Below, in pieces: positions 1 through 7,163 of a DNA stretch of 64,000 nucleotides (position 1 is the stretch's first letter; the number at the start of each line of letters is the position of its first letter). The stretch lies in contig NZ_SNYR01000001.1 in the NCBI RefSeq assembly GCF_004363175.1, forward strand, positions 1,116,001-1,180,000, in the 5' to 3' direction. The stretch comes from Maritalea mobilis (lineage in GTDB: Bacteria; Pseudomonadota; Alphaproteobacteria; Rhizobiales; Devosiaceae). The position numbers were made by a program, and so were the translations under genes. The notes under the pieces were generated by a model. The model was not told where the DNA came from. It ran no database searches and saw nothing but the letters and a program-made list of their open reading frames with translations.

Positions 1-190
1 TGACTGCAACACCATGCACGGCTCAAATGGCAACATCACCCCCTTCCCACGCTCAAATGCTTTCTTTGTTTACAATGCGTGGTCGAACCAACTTGAAGCC
101 CCATTCGGCGCAGAAAAACCGCGCCCGAATTTCTTGGCGCGCCGTCAGCCAAAACAACCGCTGACCCTGCGCGAAGGGCATATTGAATAG
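1..190 (+). CDS. ectD: Ectoine hydroxylase EctD, C-terminal fragment
   Basis: Reading from base 2 gives 62 codons ending at TAG 188-190; the 5' part lies outside the window. The visible segment begins DCNTMHGSNGNITPFPRSN, which matches the conserved C-terminal iron/2-oxoglutarate region of EctD, including a metal-ligand His in the TMHGS motif. EctD is a non-heme Fe(II)/2-oxoglutarate dioxygenase that converts ectoine to 5-hydroxyectoine in the cytoplasm. The ectoine-type aspartokinase follows 76 bp downstream, as in the common ectABC-ectD-ask order, so ectABC are probably just upstream. Identity is strong; only the fragment is seen. Confidence 0.93.
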   Translation, partial: DCNTMHGSNGNITPFPRSNAFFVYNAWSNQLEAPFGAEKPRPNFLARRQPKQPLTLREGHIE

Positions 191-213
191 GCCACATTGA
201 AATTCGCCAATCC

Positions 214-238
214 GTGCATCAGCCACACGCTGATGCAC
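214..238 (+). other. Intercistronic hairpin between ectD and ask
   Basis: A perfect 9-bp stem (GTGCATCAG / CTGATGCAC) with a 7-nt loop sits between the two genes. It lacks a proper T-run, so it is more likely an mRNA processing or stability element than a terminator. Confidence 0.5.
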
Positions 239-266
239 ATTTTAAGCGTCCAAATAAGGAGTAACC

Positions 267-1703
267 ATGCCGAACCACACAGTTGAGAAAATCGGCGGGA
301 CATCTATGTCACGTACCCACGAACTTTTAGAAAATGTTCTGATCGGGGACCGTAAAGGTGACGCGCTATACAATCGCATCTTTGTTGTGTCTGCCTATGG
401 CGGCATCACCAATGATCTGCTTGAGCACAAAAAATCCGGCGCCCCTGGCGTGTACGCTCTTTTTGCCAGCGCTGAAAGCGATTGGGCTTGGGGCGATGCC
501 TTGGACAAATTGGCCAAGCGCATGCAGGAAATCAACGCCGAAATCTTCAGCGACCAGCAGGCACTTAGCACAGCCAACGCTTTCGTGCGTGAACGGATTG
601 AAGGCGTACGCTCTTGCCTGATCGATTTGCACCGTCTGTGCTCATATGGCCATTTCCGCCTAGACAATCACCTGCTGACTGTACGCGAAATGCTATCCGC
701 ATTGGGCGAAGTTCATTCTGCGCACAATACCGCATTGCTGCTGCAGTTGAATGGCGTGAATGCGCGCATGGTTGACCTTTCAGGCTGGCGCAATGAAGAG
801 CAATATAGCCTTGATGAGAACATCAAAAACGCGTTCAAAGACATCGATGTGAGCAAAGAACTGCCAATTGTCACAGGTTACGCCCAATCCAAAGAAGCGT
901 TGATGAAAACCTATGACCGCGGCTATAGCGAGGTAACACTGTCACGCATCGCCGTGATCACCGAAGCAAAAGAAGCGATCATCCATAAAGAATTCCACTT
1001 GTCCTCTGCTGACCCGAAAGTGGTGGGTGAAGACGCAGTGCAAGTGATCGGCGACACCAATTATGATGTGGCTGACCAATTGTCGAATATGGGCATGGAA
1101 GCCATTCACCCTTCTGCGGCGAAGGGCTTGCGCCAAGCAAATATTCCATTGCGGATCAAAAACTCATTTGAGCCGGAACACCCAGGCACCACAATCAACG
1201 CCACCGACCAAGGCGAAAAAGCCGGGGTGGAAATCATTACCGGCCTCGACAATGTGATTGCCTTTGAGTTTTTCGAACAAGATATGGTGGGCGTTAAAGG
1301 GTATGACACCCGCATTTTGGACGCGTTGACACGCCACAAGGTGCAGATCATCTCCAAAACATCTAACGCCAACACCATCACCCATTTTTTGAAAGGGTCA
1401 CTGAAAAACATTAAGCGGGTTGAATCGGATCTTTCAAAAGAATTTCCGGCTGCAGAAATCAGCTCGCGCAAAGTGGCGTTCATTTCTGCCATTGGGCGCA
1501 ATTTGAAAGGCTGTGATGTGGCGGCACAAGCCATTTTGGCCCTCGCCAAAGCCGGCATCACCCCGCTTAGCATGCAAGACCTGCTGCGCAAGGTGGATGT
1601 GCAAATCATCGTCGATCGATCAGATTATGATGCATCAATCAAAATTCTGCACGAAGCGCTGGTTGAAAAAAACGAGGCGCTCGAGAAAAAGATCGCTGCA
1701 TAA
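267..1703 (+). CDS. ask: Ectoine-pathway aspartate kinase (Ask_Ect)
   Basis: Phosphorylates L-aspartate to aspartyl-4-phosphate, the first step toward aspartate semialdehyde and ectoine. The 478-residue protein starts with VEKIGGTSM, the amino-acid-kinase nucleotide-binding motif in the variant typical of ectoine-cluster kinases rather than the KFGGTS of housekeeping LysC. The middle carries GYSEVTLSRIA and HLSSADPKVVG, and two ACT-like segments fill the last ~170 residues. AAGGAG lies 7 bases before the ATG. It directly follows ectD and is followed by a strong terminator, so it is the last gene of the ectoine operon. A specialised feedback-resistant isoenzyme is known for this family; that property is inferred here. 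Confidence 0.93.
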   Translation: MPNHTVEKIGGTSMSRTHELLENVLIGDRKGDALYNRIFVVSAYGGITNDLLEHKKSGAPGVYALFASAESDWAWGDALDKLAKRMQEINAEIFSDQQALSTANAFVRERIEGVRSCLIDLHRLCSYGHFRLDNHLLTVREMLSALGEVHSAHNTALLLQLNGVNARMVDLSGWRNEEQYSLDENIKNAFKDIDVSKELPIVTGYAQSKEALMKTYDRGYSEVTLSRIAVITEAKEAIIHKEFHLSSADPKVVGEDAVQVIGDTNYDVADQLSNMGMEAIHPSAAKGLRQANIPLRIKNSFEPEHPGTTINATDQGEKAGVEIITGLDNVIAFEFFEQDMVGVKGYDTRILDALTRHKVQIISKTSNANTITHFLKGSLKNIKRVESDLSKEFPAAEISSRKVAFISAIGRNLKGCDVAAQAILALAKAGITPLSMQDLLRKVDVQIIVDRSDYDASIKILHEALVEKNEALEKKIAA

Positions 1704-1722
1704 TCTGCAATATATAATTGTG

Positions 1723-1752
1723 AAAAAGCCGCCCCAACCGGGCGGCTTTTTT
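1723..1752 (+). terminator. Intrinsic terminator of the ectoine operon
   Basis: GC-rich stem AAAAGCCGCC / GGCGGCTTTT with a 6-nt loop, followed by a run of T. It separates the ectoine operon from the stress island. Confidence 0.92.
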
Positions 1753-1803
1753 TGTGTCTGAATAATTTTTCCGCCCACACGCAAAAAACTTTTAAATTTT
1801 GCA

Positions 1804-1828
1804 GGAACCAAGTTGAGCGTCGCACGTT
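1804..1828 (+). promoter_or_regulatory. EcfG-type general stress promoter
   Basis: GGAAC (1804-1808), 16-bp spacer, CGTT (1825-1828): the -35/-10 pattern recognised by alphaproteobacterial EcfG. It lies 29 bp before the small membrane protein start at 1857. Confidence 0.85.
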
Positions 1829-1856
1829 GTTCAGGCAGCACGAAAGGAGCGACGAG

Positions 1857-2051
1857 ATGTCAGATAATAATGAAAGAGAAACAGTTGTCGTTTCAAACTC
1901 ATCATCGAACCCGCTAGGCGTATTTGTTGCCATCGTCCTAGCAGCCGCGGTGATTTTTGTAGGCTACTTGGCTTACAGCGGCTATTTCAGCGGCAGCGAA
2001 AGCGTATCAGTTGAACTGAAAGTTCCCGAAGAACTGACACCAAGCGAATAA
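1857..2051 (+). CDS. Small single-pass membrane protein, unknown family
   Basis: A 64-residue protein with a polar N-terminus (about residues 1-20), one hydrophobic helix (about residues 21-42, GVFVAIVLAAAVIFVGYLAY) and a short acidic tail ending EELTPSE. I do not recognise a family. The start is set by AAAGGAG 7-8 bases upstream; an upstream in-frame ATG at 1752 would run back through the promoter and terminator. An EcfG promoter precedes it and a terminator follows, so it is a monocistronic stress-induced gene. Similar tiny inner-membrane proteins are common in EcfG regulons; the function is unknown. Confidence 0.75.
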   Translation: MSDNNERETVVVSNSSSNPLGVFVAIVLAAAVIFVGYLAYSGYFSGSESVSVELKVPEELTPSE

Positions 2052-2068
2052 AATAGACGACCTCCAGA

Positions 2069-2141
2069 ATTGGGCCAATTGCGAAGCACCTCCCCTCCCC
2101 CCCCCCAACCAGCCCTTGCTTCACAATTGGCCCATTTTTTT
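2069..2141 (+). terminator. Long-loop intrinsic terminator containing a C10 tract
   Basis: A near-perfect ~19-bp stem (arm GGGCCAATTGCGAAGC and its complement) encloses a ~35-nt pyrimidine-rich loop with ten consecutive C (2097-2106). T7 follows the second arm. Confidence 0.8.
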
Positions 2142-2167
2142 GCCTAAATAAAACCACAATATAGTTT

Positions 2168-2192
2168 GGAACAAACCCAGTAATATATCGTT
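2168..2192 (+). promoter_or_regulatory. EcfG-type general stress promoter
   Basis: GGAAC (2168-2172), 16-bp spacer, CGTT (2189-2192), 48 bp upstream of the DUF3309-like gene at 2240. Confidence 0.85.
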
Positions 2193-2239
2193 CTGTTAGT
2201 GATCAACAAATAGTGATCCAAAACATAACAGAGGACATC

Positions 2240-2398
2240 ATGGGTATAACCACACTTATACTACTACTTCTCATCATTTCTGTAGTTGGCGCCGCACCGG
2301 CATGGCCATATTCACGCGGCTGGGGCTATCGCCCAGTTGGCGGCATCGGCCTTATTCTGGTCGTATTCCTACTTATTTGGATGCTCGGCTACATCTAA
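2240..2398 (+). CDS. DUF3309-like small hydrophobic protein
   Basis: A 52-residue protein with two short hydrophobic segments around the motif PAWPYSRGWGYRPVGGIG, which resembles the DUF3309 family (xWPxSRxWGYxPxGGLGL). The N-terminal segment LILLLLIISVVG and C-terminal LILVVFLLIWMLGY could each span or insert in the inner membrane. The start follows an AGAGGA ribosome-binding site. The role is unknown in the literature I recall. Control by the EcfG promoter 48 bp upstream marks it as a stress-regulon member, like its neighbours. Confidence 0.8.
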   Translation: MGITTLILLLLIISVVGAAPAWPYSRGWGYRPVGGIGLILVVFLLIWMLGYI

Positions 2399-2421
2399 GC
2401 AAAATAAAATAAAAATTTTTA

Positions 2422-2446
2422 GGAACTAAATATTAAATATTACGTT
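2422..2446 (+). promoter_or_regulatory. EcfG-type general stress promoter
   Basis: GGAAC (2422-2426), 16-bp AT-only spacer, CGTT (2443-2446), upstream of the PRC-barrel gene at 2506. Confidence 0.85.
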
Positions 2447-2505
2447 CCTCACCCAACTCCAAAACAAAACAAATATAAATGGAGTGAATACAAAAGGAGA
2501 GAAAC

Positions 2506-3228
2506 ATGTCAAAGAAACTTTTCGCAACAACAGCAATTATTACTTTGCTATCTGCACCAGCATTTGCCGACAGCCTTAATGTAGGCGTTGACACAAATCT
2601 TGATGCAGGCGTTGAAACCAGCTCTGACGAAAACAATGACGGCCTCAATGTTGATTTGGGTGCAGGCGTTGGCGTGGACGCTGGTGTTGACACGGACGAA
2701 AACAACACTGACGGCAGCGTGGATGCCGGGGTAGACGCCACTGTTGACACAAGCGTTGATACCGACACCAGCGAAAATGGCGACACAAGCGCTGATGCTT
2801 CTGTAGACGGCACTGTGGACCTGAACAATGGTGAAGAAACATCATTGTCTGCCGACCTATCTGCCGGCGCAATTTTGGCAACTGACCTGTTGGGTCAAGA
2901 AGTGCACACAAGCGCTGATGCCGATGTTCAAGTTGTTGGCGATGTGAACGACGTTGTGATGGACGATGAAGGCAATGCTGACTGGGTAATCGTTGGCGTA
3001 GGTGGCTTCCTCGGCCTTGGCGAAAAAGAAGTTGCCATCGCAGCAGAACAAGTTGCTTGGGCAAACATCGACAATGAGCAAATTGTTGTAACCCAAATGA
3101 CCCAGGCTGAACTTGAAGCGGCAGAGGAGTTTGATCGCGCAGCAATTGAAGCCAGCGGCGAATACACAGTCGATGACTTTTCATGGACCGCTGAAGGCGA
3201 AGCACGCCTGAGCGCAGAACAACAATAA
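2506..3228 (+). CDS. Secreted Asp-rich repeat protein with one PRC-barrel domain
   Basis: A 240-residue protein. Residues 1-21 form a Sec signal peptide (cleavage expected after APAFA). Residues ~22-110 are low complexity, strongly acidic, with repeating VDxxVDT / DAGVDT units and no Lys or Arg. Residues ~120-215 form a PRC-barrel: LLGQEVHTSADADVQVVGDV then VGVGGFLGLGEKEVAIA. PRC barrels are small beta barrels found in photosystem H subunits, RimM and envelope stress proteins. GGAGAG precedes the ATG. It is probably co-transcribed with the related gene at 3275 from the EcfG promoter at 2422. A periplasmic role, possibly ion or water binding, is inference. Confidence 0.82.
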   Translation: MSKKLFATTAIITLLSAPAFADSLNVGVDTNLDAGVETSSDENNDGLNVDLGAGVGVDAGVDTDENNTDGSVDAGVDATVDTSVDTDTSENGDTSADASVDGTVDLNNGEETSLSADLSAGAILATDLLGQEVHTSADADVQVVGDVNDVVMDDEGNADWVIVGVGGFLGLGEKEVAIAAEQVAWANIDNEQIVVTQMTQAELEAAEEFDRAAIEASGEYTVDDFSWTAEGEARLSAEQQ

Positions 3229-3274
3229 TTTCCTCCCCCTAGAAAGCGTCAAAGAGTTATCAAGGAGAATAAAA

Positions 3275-4402
3275 ATGAAAAAGATGACATCAAAACTGCT
3301 TACAACAACCGCTTTGTTGGCCCTGATGGCCCCAGCTGGTTTTGCTGACAACCACACACTTTCAACTGACACCCAAACTGGTGTTGAAGCTGATGTAAGC
3401 GTGGACACACAAGATGGTGTTCAAGTTGACGGTGAAGTGAACACAGATGTAAACGCCGATGCAGCCACAATGGGCAAAGACGGCGCAATGGGCACCAATG
3501 CAGGTGTTGACGCCAATGCCTTGTTGGCCACCAACCTTCTCGACAAGCAAGTGTTTGTTGAAGGTGAATCTGGCGCAGAATCTGTTGGCAACATCCACGA
3601 TGTTGTGATGGACGAAAAAGGCAACGCTGAATGGATCATCATTGGTGTTGGTGGCTTCCTCGGCTTGGGCGAAAAAGAAGTTGCCCTGTCAGTTGAAGAC
3701 ATCACTTGGGTTGAGCGCGATGGCGAACGCGTTATCGTGACCAGCATGACCAAAGCTGACCTGGAAGCAGCACCGGCATTTGACCGTGCAAAGCTTGAAT
3801 CAGAAGGTGAATACACATCTGAGCGTTTGTCTTGGACTGAGGAAGGTCAGCAATGGCTGAATGAAACTCAGCAGAATGTTGAAAACACTATGGACAACGC
3901 CACCAACAATGATGGTGAGCAAGCGCCAACACCACCACAAGATGGTGAAAACACAGAAATGTCTGCCGAAGGTGACATGAACGCCGACACTGAAATGTCA
4001 GCTGAAGGTGAAATGAACACTGACGGTTCTACCCAAATGAACACCGACATGGGTTGGAACTGGGAAGATGAAGGCATGGAAACTGTGGCCACTGGTGAAT
4101 TGAGCGCCGAAGAATTGATGGGCACTCGTGTTTACGGTCCAGACCGTGAAGATGTTGGCGAAATCTCAGACGTGTTGATGACACAAGATGGCCAAGTGAC
4201 AGCTTATATCGTTGATGTAGGTGGCTTCTTGGGCCTTGGCGAAAAGCCAGTAGCTTTGGCTGCTAGTGAATTGAAGATCTACACTGATGCCAATGGTGGC
4301 TTGCGTGTACGCTCTGACTTCACAAAAGCAACACTTGAATCAGGCCCAACATATTCTGAAGAAGAATATACAAACAATCCTGATGGCATCATCATCAAAT
4401 AG
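3275..4402 (+). CDS. Secreted protein with two PRC-barrel domains
   Basis: A 375-residue paralogue of the preceding gene. A signal peptide (residues 1-23, cleavage near PAGFA) is followed by a short acidic VDT-type repeat, then PRC-barrel 1 (about residues 85-180, LLDKQVFVEGESGAESVGNI ... VGGFLGLGEKEVALS). A low-complexity linker with EMSAEG / MNADT repeats comes next, then PRC-barrel 2 (about residues 280-365, LMGTRVYGPDREDVGEI ... VGGFLGLGEKPVALA). The VGGFLGLGEK signature is shared by all three barrels in the two proteins, indicating duplication. AAGGAG precedes the ATG. A strong terminator follows. Envelope localisation is well supported; function is unknown. Confidence 0.82.
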   Translation: MKKMTSKLLTTTALLALMAPAGFADNHTLSTDTQTGVEADVSVDTQDGVQVDGEVNTDVNADAATMGKDGAMGTNAGVDANALLATNLLDKQVFVEGESGAESVGNIHDVVMDEKGNAEWIIIGVGGFLGLGEKEVALSVEDITWVERDGERVIVTSMTKADLEAAPAFDRAKLESEGEYTSERLSWTEEGQQWLNETQQNVENTMDNATNNDGEQAPTPPQDGENTEMSAEGDMNADTEMSAEGEMNTDGSTQMNTDMGWNWEDEGMETVATGELSAEELMGTRVYGPDREDVGEISDVLMTQDGQVTAYIVDVGGFLGLGEKPVALAASELKIYTDANGGLRVRSDFTKATLESGPTYSEEEYTNNPDGIIIK

Positions 4403-4422
4403 ATATTTCAAAATATCTGCAC

Positions 4423-4453
4423 AAGAGGCGCTGTTTTCAGCGCCTCTTTTTTT
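4423..4453 (+). terminator. Intrinsic terminator after the PRC-barrel genes
   Basis: AGAGGCGCTG / CAGCGCCTCT stem, 4-nt loop, then T7. Confidence 0.92.
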
Positions 4454-4455
4454 GT

Positions 4456-4480
4456 GGAACCAAAGTAAAAGCGTGGCGTT
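4456..4480 (+). promoter_or_regulatory. EcfG-type general stress promoter
   Basis: GGAAC (4456-4460), 16-bp spacer, CGTT (4477-4480). It begins 3 bp after the preceding terminator and drives the DUF883 gene at 4512. Confidence 0.88.
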
Positions 4481-4511
4481 TAACTGTTAGTAACCTGAAG
4501 AGGAGATCACC

Positions 4512-4820
4512 ATGGCTACAAAAACAACAACACGCAAAACAAGTACGACCAACCAAACCGATCTCGTTAAAGCGCTAGAATCCCAAATCGAAGGCTTGCA
4601 AAGCGATGTGCACGCTTTGATGAAAGCCGTAAGCGATAAGGGCGAAAGCAAAATGGATCAGGCCGCAGAAGCAGTGAGCGAAACAACGCAAAAAACTGCC
4701 GATCTGGCCAATGAAGAAATGGAGCAAATCCGCACTTACATTAAGAAGCAGCCGTTGAAATCCGTTGGCTTGGCACTAGGTGCCGGCATTGCCATCGCGC
4801 TTCTTTCTTCACGCGGATAA
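4512..4820 (+). CDS. DUF883 / ElaB-YqjD-type membrane-anchored protein
   Basis: A 102-residue protein: a basic Thr-rich N-terminus, a long amphipathic coiled-coil-like helix (about residues 18-75), the motif IRTYIKKQPLKSVGLALGAG, and a C-terminal glycine-zipper membrane helix with SSRG end. This layout is that of DUF883 (ElaB/YqjD), inner-membrane tail-anchored proteins linked in enterobacteria to ribosome binding and stationary phase. AGAGGAG precedes the ATG. The next gene is holin-like, mirroring the enterobacterial yqjD-yqjE pair. The EcfG promoter upstream makes it a stress gene. Confidence 0.87.
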   Translation: MATKTTTRKTSTTNQTDLVKALESQIEGLQSDVHALMKAVSDKGESKMDQAAEAVSETTQKTADLANEEMEQIRTYIKKQPLKSVGLALGAGIAIALLSSRG

Positions 4821-4824
4821 GCCA

Positions 4825-5253
4825 ATGTCAAACAACGCGATCAGCATTTTGACCACACATCTCACCAGCATCATGATGAATAGGGTGCAAACCAATTCCA
4901 TCATGGTGCTGGTGTGCGCTGCAACTGGCATCGTGGCCTACATTGCGCTTATTGCGGCGGCCTGGTTCGCCCTCGAACGCGCATTAGATCCGATCTATGC
5001 CTCCTTGATCGTCGCCGCGTCCATGCTGGTGCTCACAGCACTTGTTTGGCTATTTAAAAGCGCGCGCGATCGACGCGCCCGCGAGCGCCAAACTGCGGCG
5101 CAAACACAATTGTTGGCCACCTTGGCACACGAAACGGTGGACCGTGCTTTGGAAAAGAACAAGCTGCTTGCCCCCGCTGTGGCCTTGATTGGCTGGTCAT
5201 TGCTGAGCAATGAACAAGACAAAAAAGCCGATCTAAAACAACTCCCCCGATAG
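4825..5253 (+). CDS. Phage-holin-like (YqjE/DUF1469-type) membrane protein
   Basis: A 142-residue protein with two transmembrane segments (about residues 24-48 and 55-78), a basic patch (KSARDRRARER) and a C-terminal soluble helix. Its size, topology and position 4 bp after a DUF883 gene fit the YqjE / 'phage holin family' proteins that pair with YqjD. The chosen start leaves no overlap with the previous stop. It is not an actual phage gene: no other phage genes are present. Function is probably membrane-associated stress adaptation; this is inferred from context. Confidence 0.7.
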   Translation: MSNNAISILTTHLTSIMMNRVQTNSIMVLVCAATGIVAYIALIAAAWFALERALDPIYASLIVAASMLVLTALVWLFKSARDRRARERQTAAQTQLLATLAHETVDRALEKNKLLAPAVALIGWSLLSNEQDKKADLKQLPR

Positions 5254-5287
5254 CGCCGCCCCCGCTGCGCTGTCGGCTTTATTTTTT
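5224..5287 (+). terminator. Possible weak terminator or attenuator
   Basis: AAAGCCGA pairs with TCGGCTTT across a 41-nt structured loop, followed by ATTTTTT. It overlaps the end of the holin-like gene, so read-through to the AI-2E permease may be partial. Confidence 0.35.
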
Positions 5288-5325
5288 GCCCCTTTGTCAT
5301 CATTAGAGCTGTGAGACGATCACCT

Positions 5326-6426
5326 ATGTCCAATCATTTTGAAAATTTGCAGCCCGCCCCATGGGTGATCAGCCTGTTGCAATTGGGTGCCTTGACCTTG
5401 GTCATTGTGCTAGGTGGCTCAGCGCTTCTGATTTGGGGGCAAGTGATTTTGGCCCCCCTCGTCTCGTCAATCGTGATTGGCCTTATGTTCGGCCCGCTCG
5501 CCGACCGCATTGAAAAGTTTGGCGTTTCGCCCGCCGTCTCAGGCGGCGCGGTGGTGGTTGCCTTCTTTTTGATCTTGAGCACCATGCTCACCGCAGTCAT
5601 CTTGCCGCTTTCCGGCTGGATCTCGCGCCTGCCTGAATTGTGGCGCAAACTGCAAGGCATCCTTGCCGATTGGCAAGGTATGATGTCGGCCGTGGAAGGC
5701 GCGCGCGAACAGTTAAACAAGTTCACCAGCCAATCGGCAGATATGGTGGTGCAGGTGGAGGACGGCTCACCAATTGAAACCGTAGCCTTCTCTGCGCCCA
5801 CTTTCTTTGCACAAATTCTGATTTTTCTGGTCAGCCTTTATTTTTTCATCGCAACACGCGAGCAAATCAAAACCTTCGTGATCGGCCTGTTCTCTGTCGA
5901 AAGAACACGGCGGGCTGTGTCCCACATTTTTGATGATGTGGAGCAGTTTATCTCGCGCTATTTGCTGTCCATCACCTTCATCAATATTGGCCTGGGCCTC
6001 ACCATCTCATTTGCGCTGTGGGCCGCAGGCATTCCTGCACCTTTCTTGTGGGGCATGTTGGCCGGCGTGTTGAATTACATCACATACATCGGCCCCGTGA
6101 TCATGATCGCCAGCCTTTTCGGCGTTGGCCTTGTGACATTTGACACGCTAAATGCGGCGCTGATCCCCGTGATCATCTACACAATCATCAATGGCATCGA
6201 AGCACAATTTGTCACCCCAACCATCATCGGCCGCGCCATGATGCTGAACCCATTTCTAGTGTTCGTCACCTTGACCTATTGGATTTGGGCATGGGGACCA
6301 CTGGGCGGCTTTATTGCAGTGCCGATGCTGTTGATCGTGAACACCATTGTGCAAAATCTCAATGAAACTGTAGCGGTGCCAAACAGCAAATCCGCCGCAA
6401 AAAACGCTGACGAAATCGCTGAATAA
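5326..6426 (+). CDS. AI-2E family (UPF0118/PerM) membrane permease
   Basis: A 366-residue polytopic protein, usual length for the AI-2E exporter-like superfamily (TqsA, PerM, YdbP). Hydrophobic segments lie near residues 18-75 (two or three), 152-172, 205-285 (several) and 300-340. The family motif appears as NGIEAQFVTPTIIGRAMMLNPFLVFVTLTYWIWAWGPLGGF (residues ~283-325), with PxxxG and LNP typical of the group. ATG 5326 is chosen over GTG 5311, which adds five polar residues. Family members include an AI-2 exporter and a Na+(Li+)/H+ antiporter; the substrate here is unknown. It is probably transcribed with the two genes upstream. Confidence 0.87.
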   Translation: MSNHFENLQPAPWVISLLQLGALTLVIVLGGSALLIWGQVILAPLVSSIVIGLMFGPLADRIEKFGVSPAVSGGAVVVAFFLILSTMLTAVILPLSGWISRLPELWRKLQGILADWQGMMSAVEGAREQLNKFTSQSADMVVQVEDGSPIETVAFSAPTFFAQILIFLVSLYFFIATREQIKTFVIGLFSVERTRRAVSHIFDDVEQFISRYLLSITFINIGLGLTISFALWAAGIPAPFLWGMLAGVLNYITYIGPVIMIASLFGVGLVTFDTLNAALIPVIIYTIINGIEAQFVTPTIIGRAMMLNPFLVFVTLTYWIWAWGPLGGFIAVPMLLIVNTIVQNLNETVAVPNSKSAAKNADEIAE

Positions 6427-6429
6427 TTC

Positions 6430-6454
6430 GGAACCAAAGCCCGCCCAATCCGTT
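6430..6454 (+). promoter_or_regulatory. EcfG-type general stress promoter (dps)
   Basis: GGAAC (6430-6434), 16-bp spacer, CGTT (6451-6454), 76 bp upstream of the dps start. Confidence 0.88.
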
Positions 6455-6529
6455 TTTATAAAGAGAGCGGGGCTGAGCCCATTAGCCCTGCAATAACAAA
6501 GTAAAAGCCTTCAACGAAAGGATAAAACT

Positions 6530-7042
6530 ATGTCCAATGTTTCATCAATTATGAATGCCAAATCAACGTCAGAAGACATTAATACTGGCCTCGATGAGGG
6601 CTTGCGCAAAGACATTTCCAAAACATTGTCTGATGTTTTGGGCGCCAGCTATCGCTTGATGATCAAAAGCCACGTTTATCATTGGAATGTGGTTGGCCCA
6701 TTGTTCAAGCCGCTGCACGAATTGACCGAAGAGCACTATGAAGATTTGTTCGCTGCAATTGACGTGATCGCCGAACGCGTGCGCGCTTTGGGGAATGTTG
6801 CACCATATACAATCGGCAATGCATCAGAATTTGCGCCAGACGGCAAAGAAGTTGAACACCTAACCGCCATCGACATGGTGGACGATTTGATCGCCGAACA
6901 CGAAGCGATTTGTCGCAAAATGCGCGAAGCAGCCGAGAAAGCTGGCGACAACAAAGATATGGTGACTGAAGATCTGATGACAGAACGCTTGGCCTTCCAC
7001 GAAAAGGCAATCTGGATGCTCCGCGCAACAGCAAGCGAATAA
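6530..7042 (+). CDS. dps: Dps, ferritin-like DNA-protection protein
   Basis: A 170-residue protein with the Dps ferroxidase signature: HVYHWNVVGPLFKPLHELTEEHY (residues ~46-68, metal-ligand His) and DVIAERVRALG (residues ~75-86, Asp/Glu ligands). Dps forms dodecamers that oxidise Fe(II) with H2O2, store iron and, in many species, bind DNA. The N-terminal ~25 residues carry a few Lys. AAAGGA precedes the ATG. EcfG promoter upstream and intrinsic terminator downstream make it monocistronic and stress-induced, a common EcfG target. Confidence 0.96.
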   Translation: MSNVSSIMNAKSTSEDINTGLDEGLRKDISKTLSDVLGASYRLMIKSHVYHWNVVGPLFKPLHELTEEHYEDLFAAIDVIAERVRALGNVAPYTIGNASEFAPDGKEVEHLTAIDMVDDLIAEHEAICRKMREAAEKAGDNKDMVTEDLMTERLAFHEKAIWMLRATASE

Positions 7043-7066
7043 CATCATCTCGGCATAGATGTGATC

Positions 7067-7093
7067 AGGGTCGGTTTCCACCGACCCTTTTTT
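7067..7093 (+). terminator. Intrinsic terminator of dps
   Basis: AGGGTCGG / CCGACCCT stem around a short loop, then T7. Confidence 0.92.
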
Positions 7094-7114
7094 GTGCGTC
7101 GAAATTATGGATAT

Positions 7115-7138
7115 AAAAAAGCAGGGCTCGCGCCCTGC
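7115..7138 (-). terminator. Intrinsic terminator of the nepR-ecfG operon
   Basis: On the minus strand, GCAGGGC-GCGA-GCCCTGC followed by T6, 26 bp beyond the ecfG stop. Confidence 0.9.
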
Positions 7139-7163
7139 TTCTTGGTGAGGATATTGCACTTAT

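Noticed and set aside
191-266. ectD-ask spacer searched for an EcfG promoter
   Set aside because: No GGAAC-N16-CGTT motif; the only feature is a hairpin, so ask is read from the upstream ectoine promoter.
2580-2850. Repetitive DNA in the PRC-barrel gene considered as a CRISPR-like or tandem DNA repeat
   Set aside because: Repeats are at protein level (VDT units) with imperfect DNA copies and no regular spacer length; it is in-frame coding sequence.
2645-3205. 186-codon open frame antisense to the first PRC-barrel gene
   Set aside because: It is a by-product of the biased Asp/Val repeat codons on the other strand; composition is Arg/Gln/Leu-rich with no ribosome-binding site or recognisable domain.
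4401-4418. AGATATTT / AAATATCT dyad just before the PRC-barrel terminator considered as an operator
   Set aside because: It overlaps a stop codon and sits next to a strong terminator; more likely part of the transcript's 3' structure or chance.
4825-5253. Holin-like gene considered as a prophage remnant
   Set aside because: No integrase, terminase, lysin or structural genes nearby, and the DUF883 neighbour points to the cellular YqjE family.
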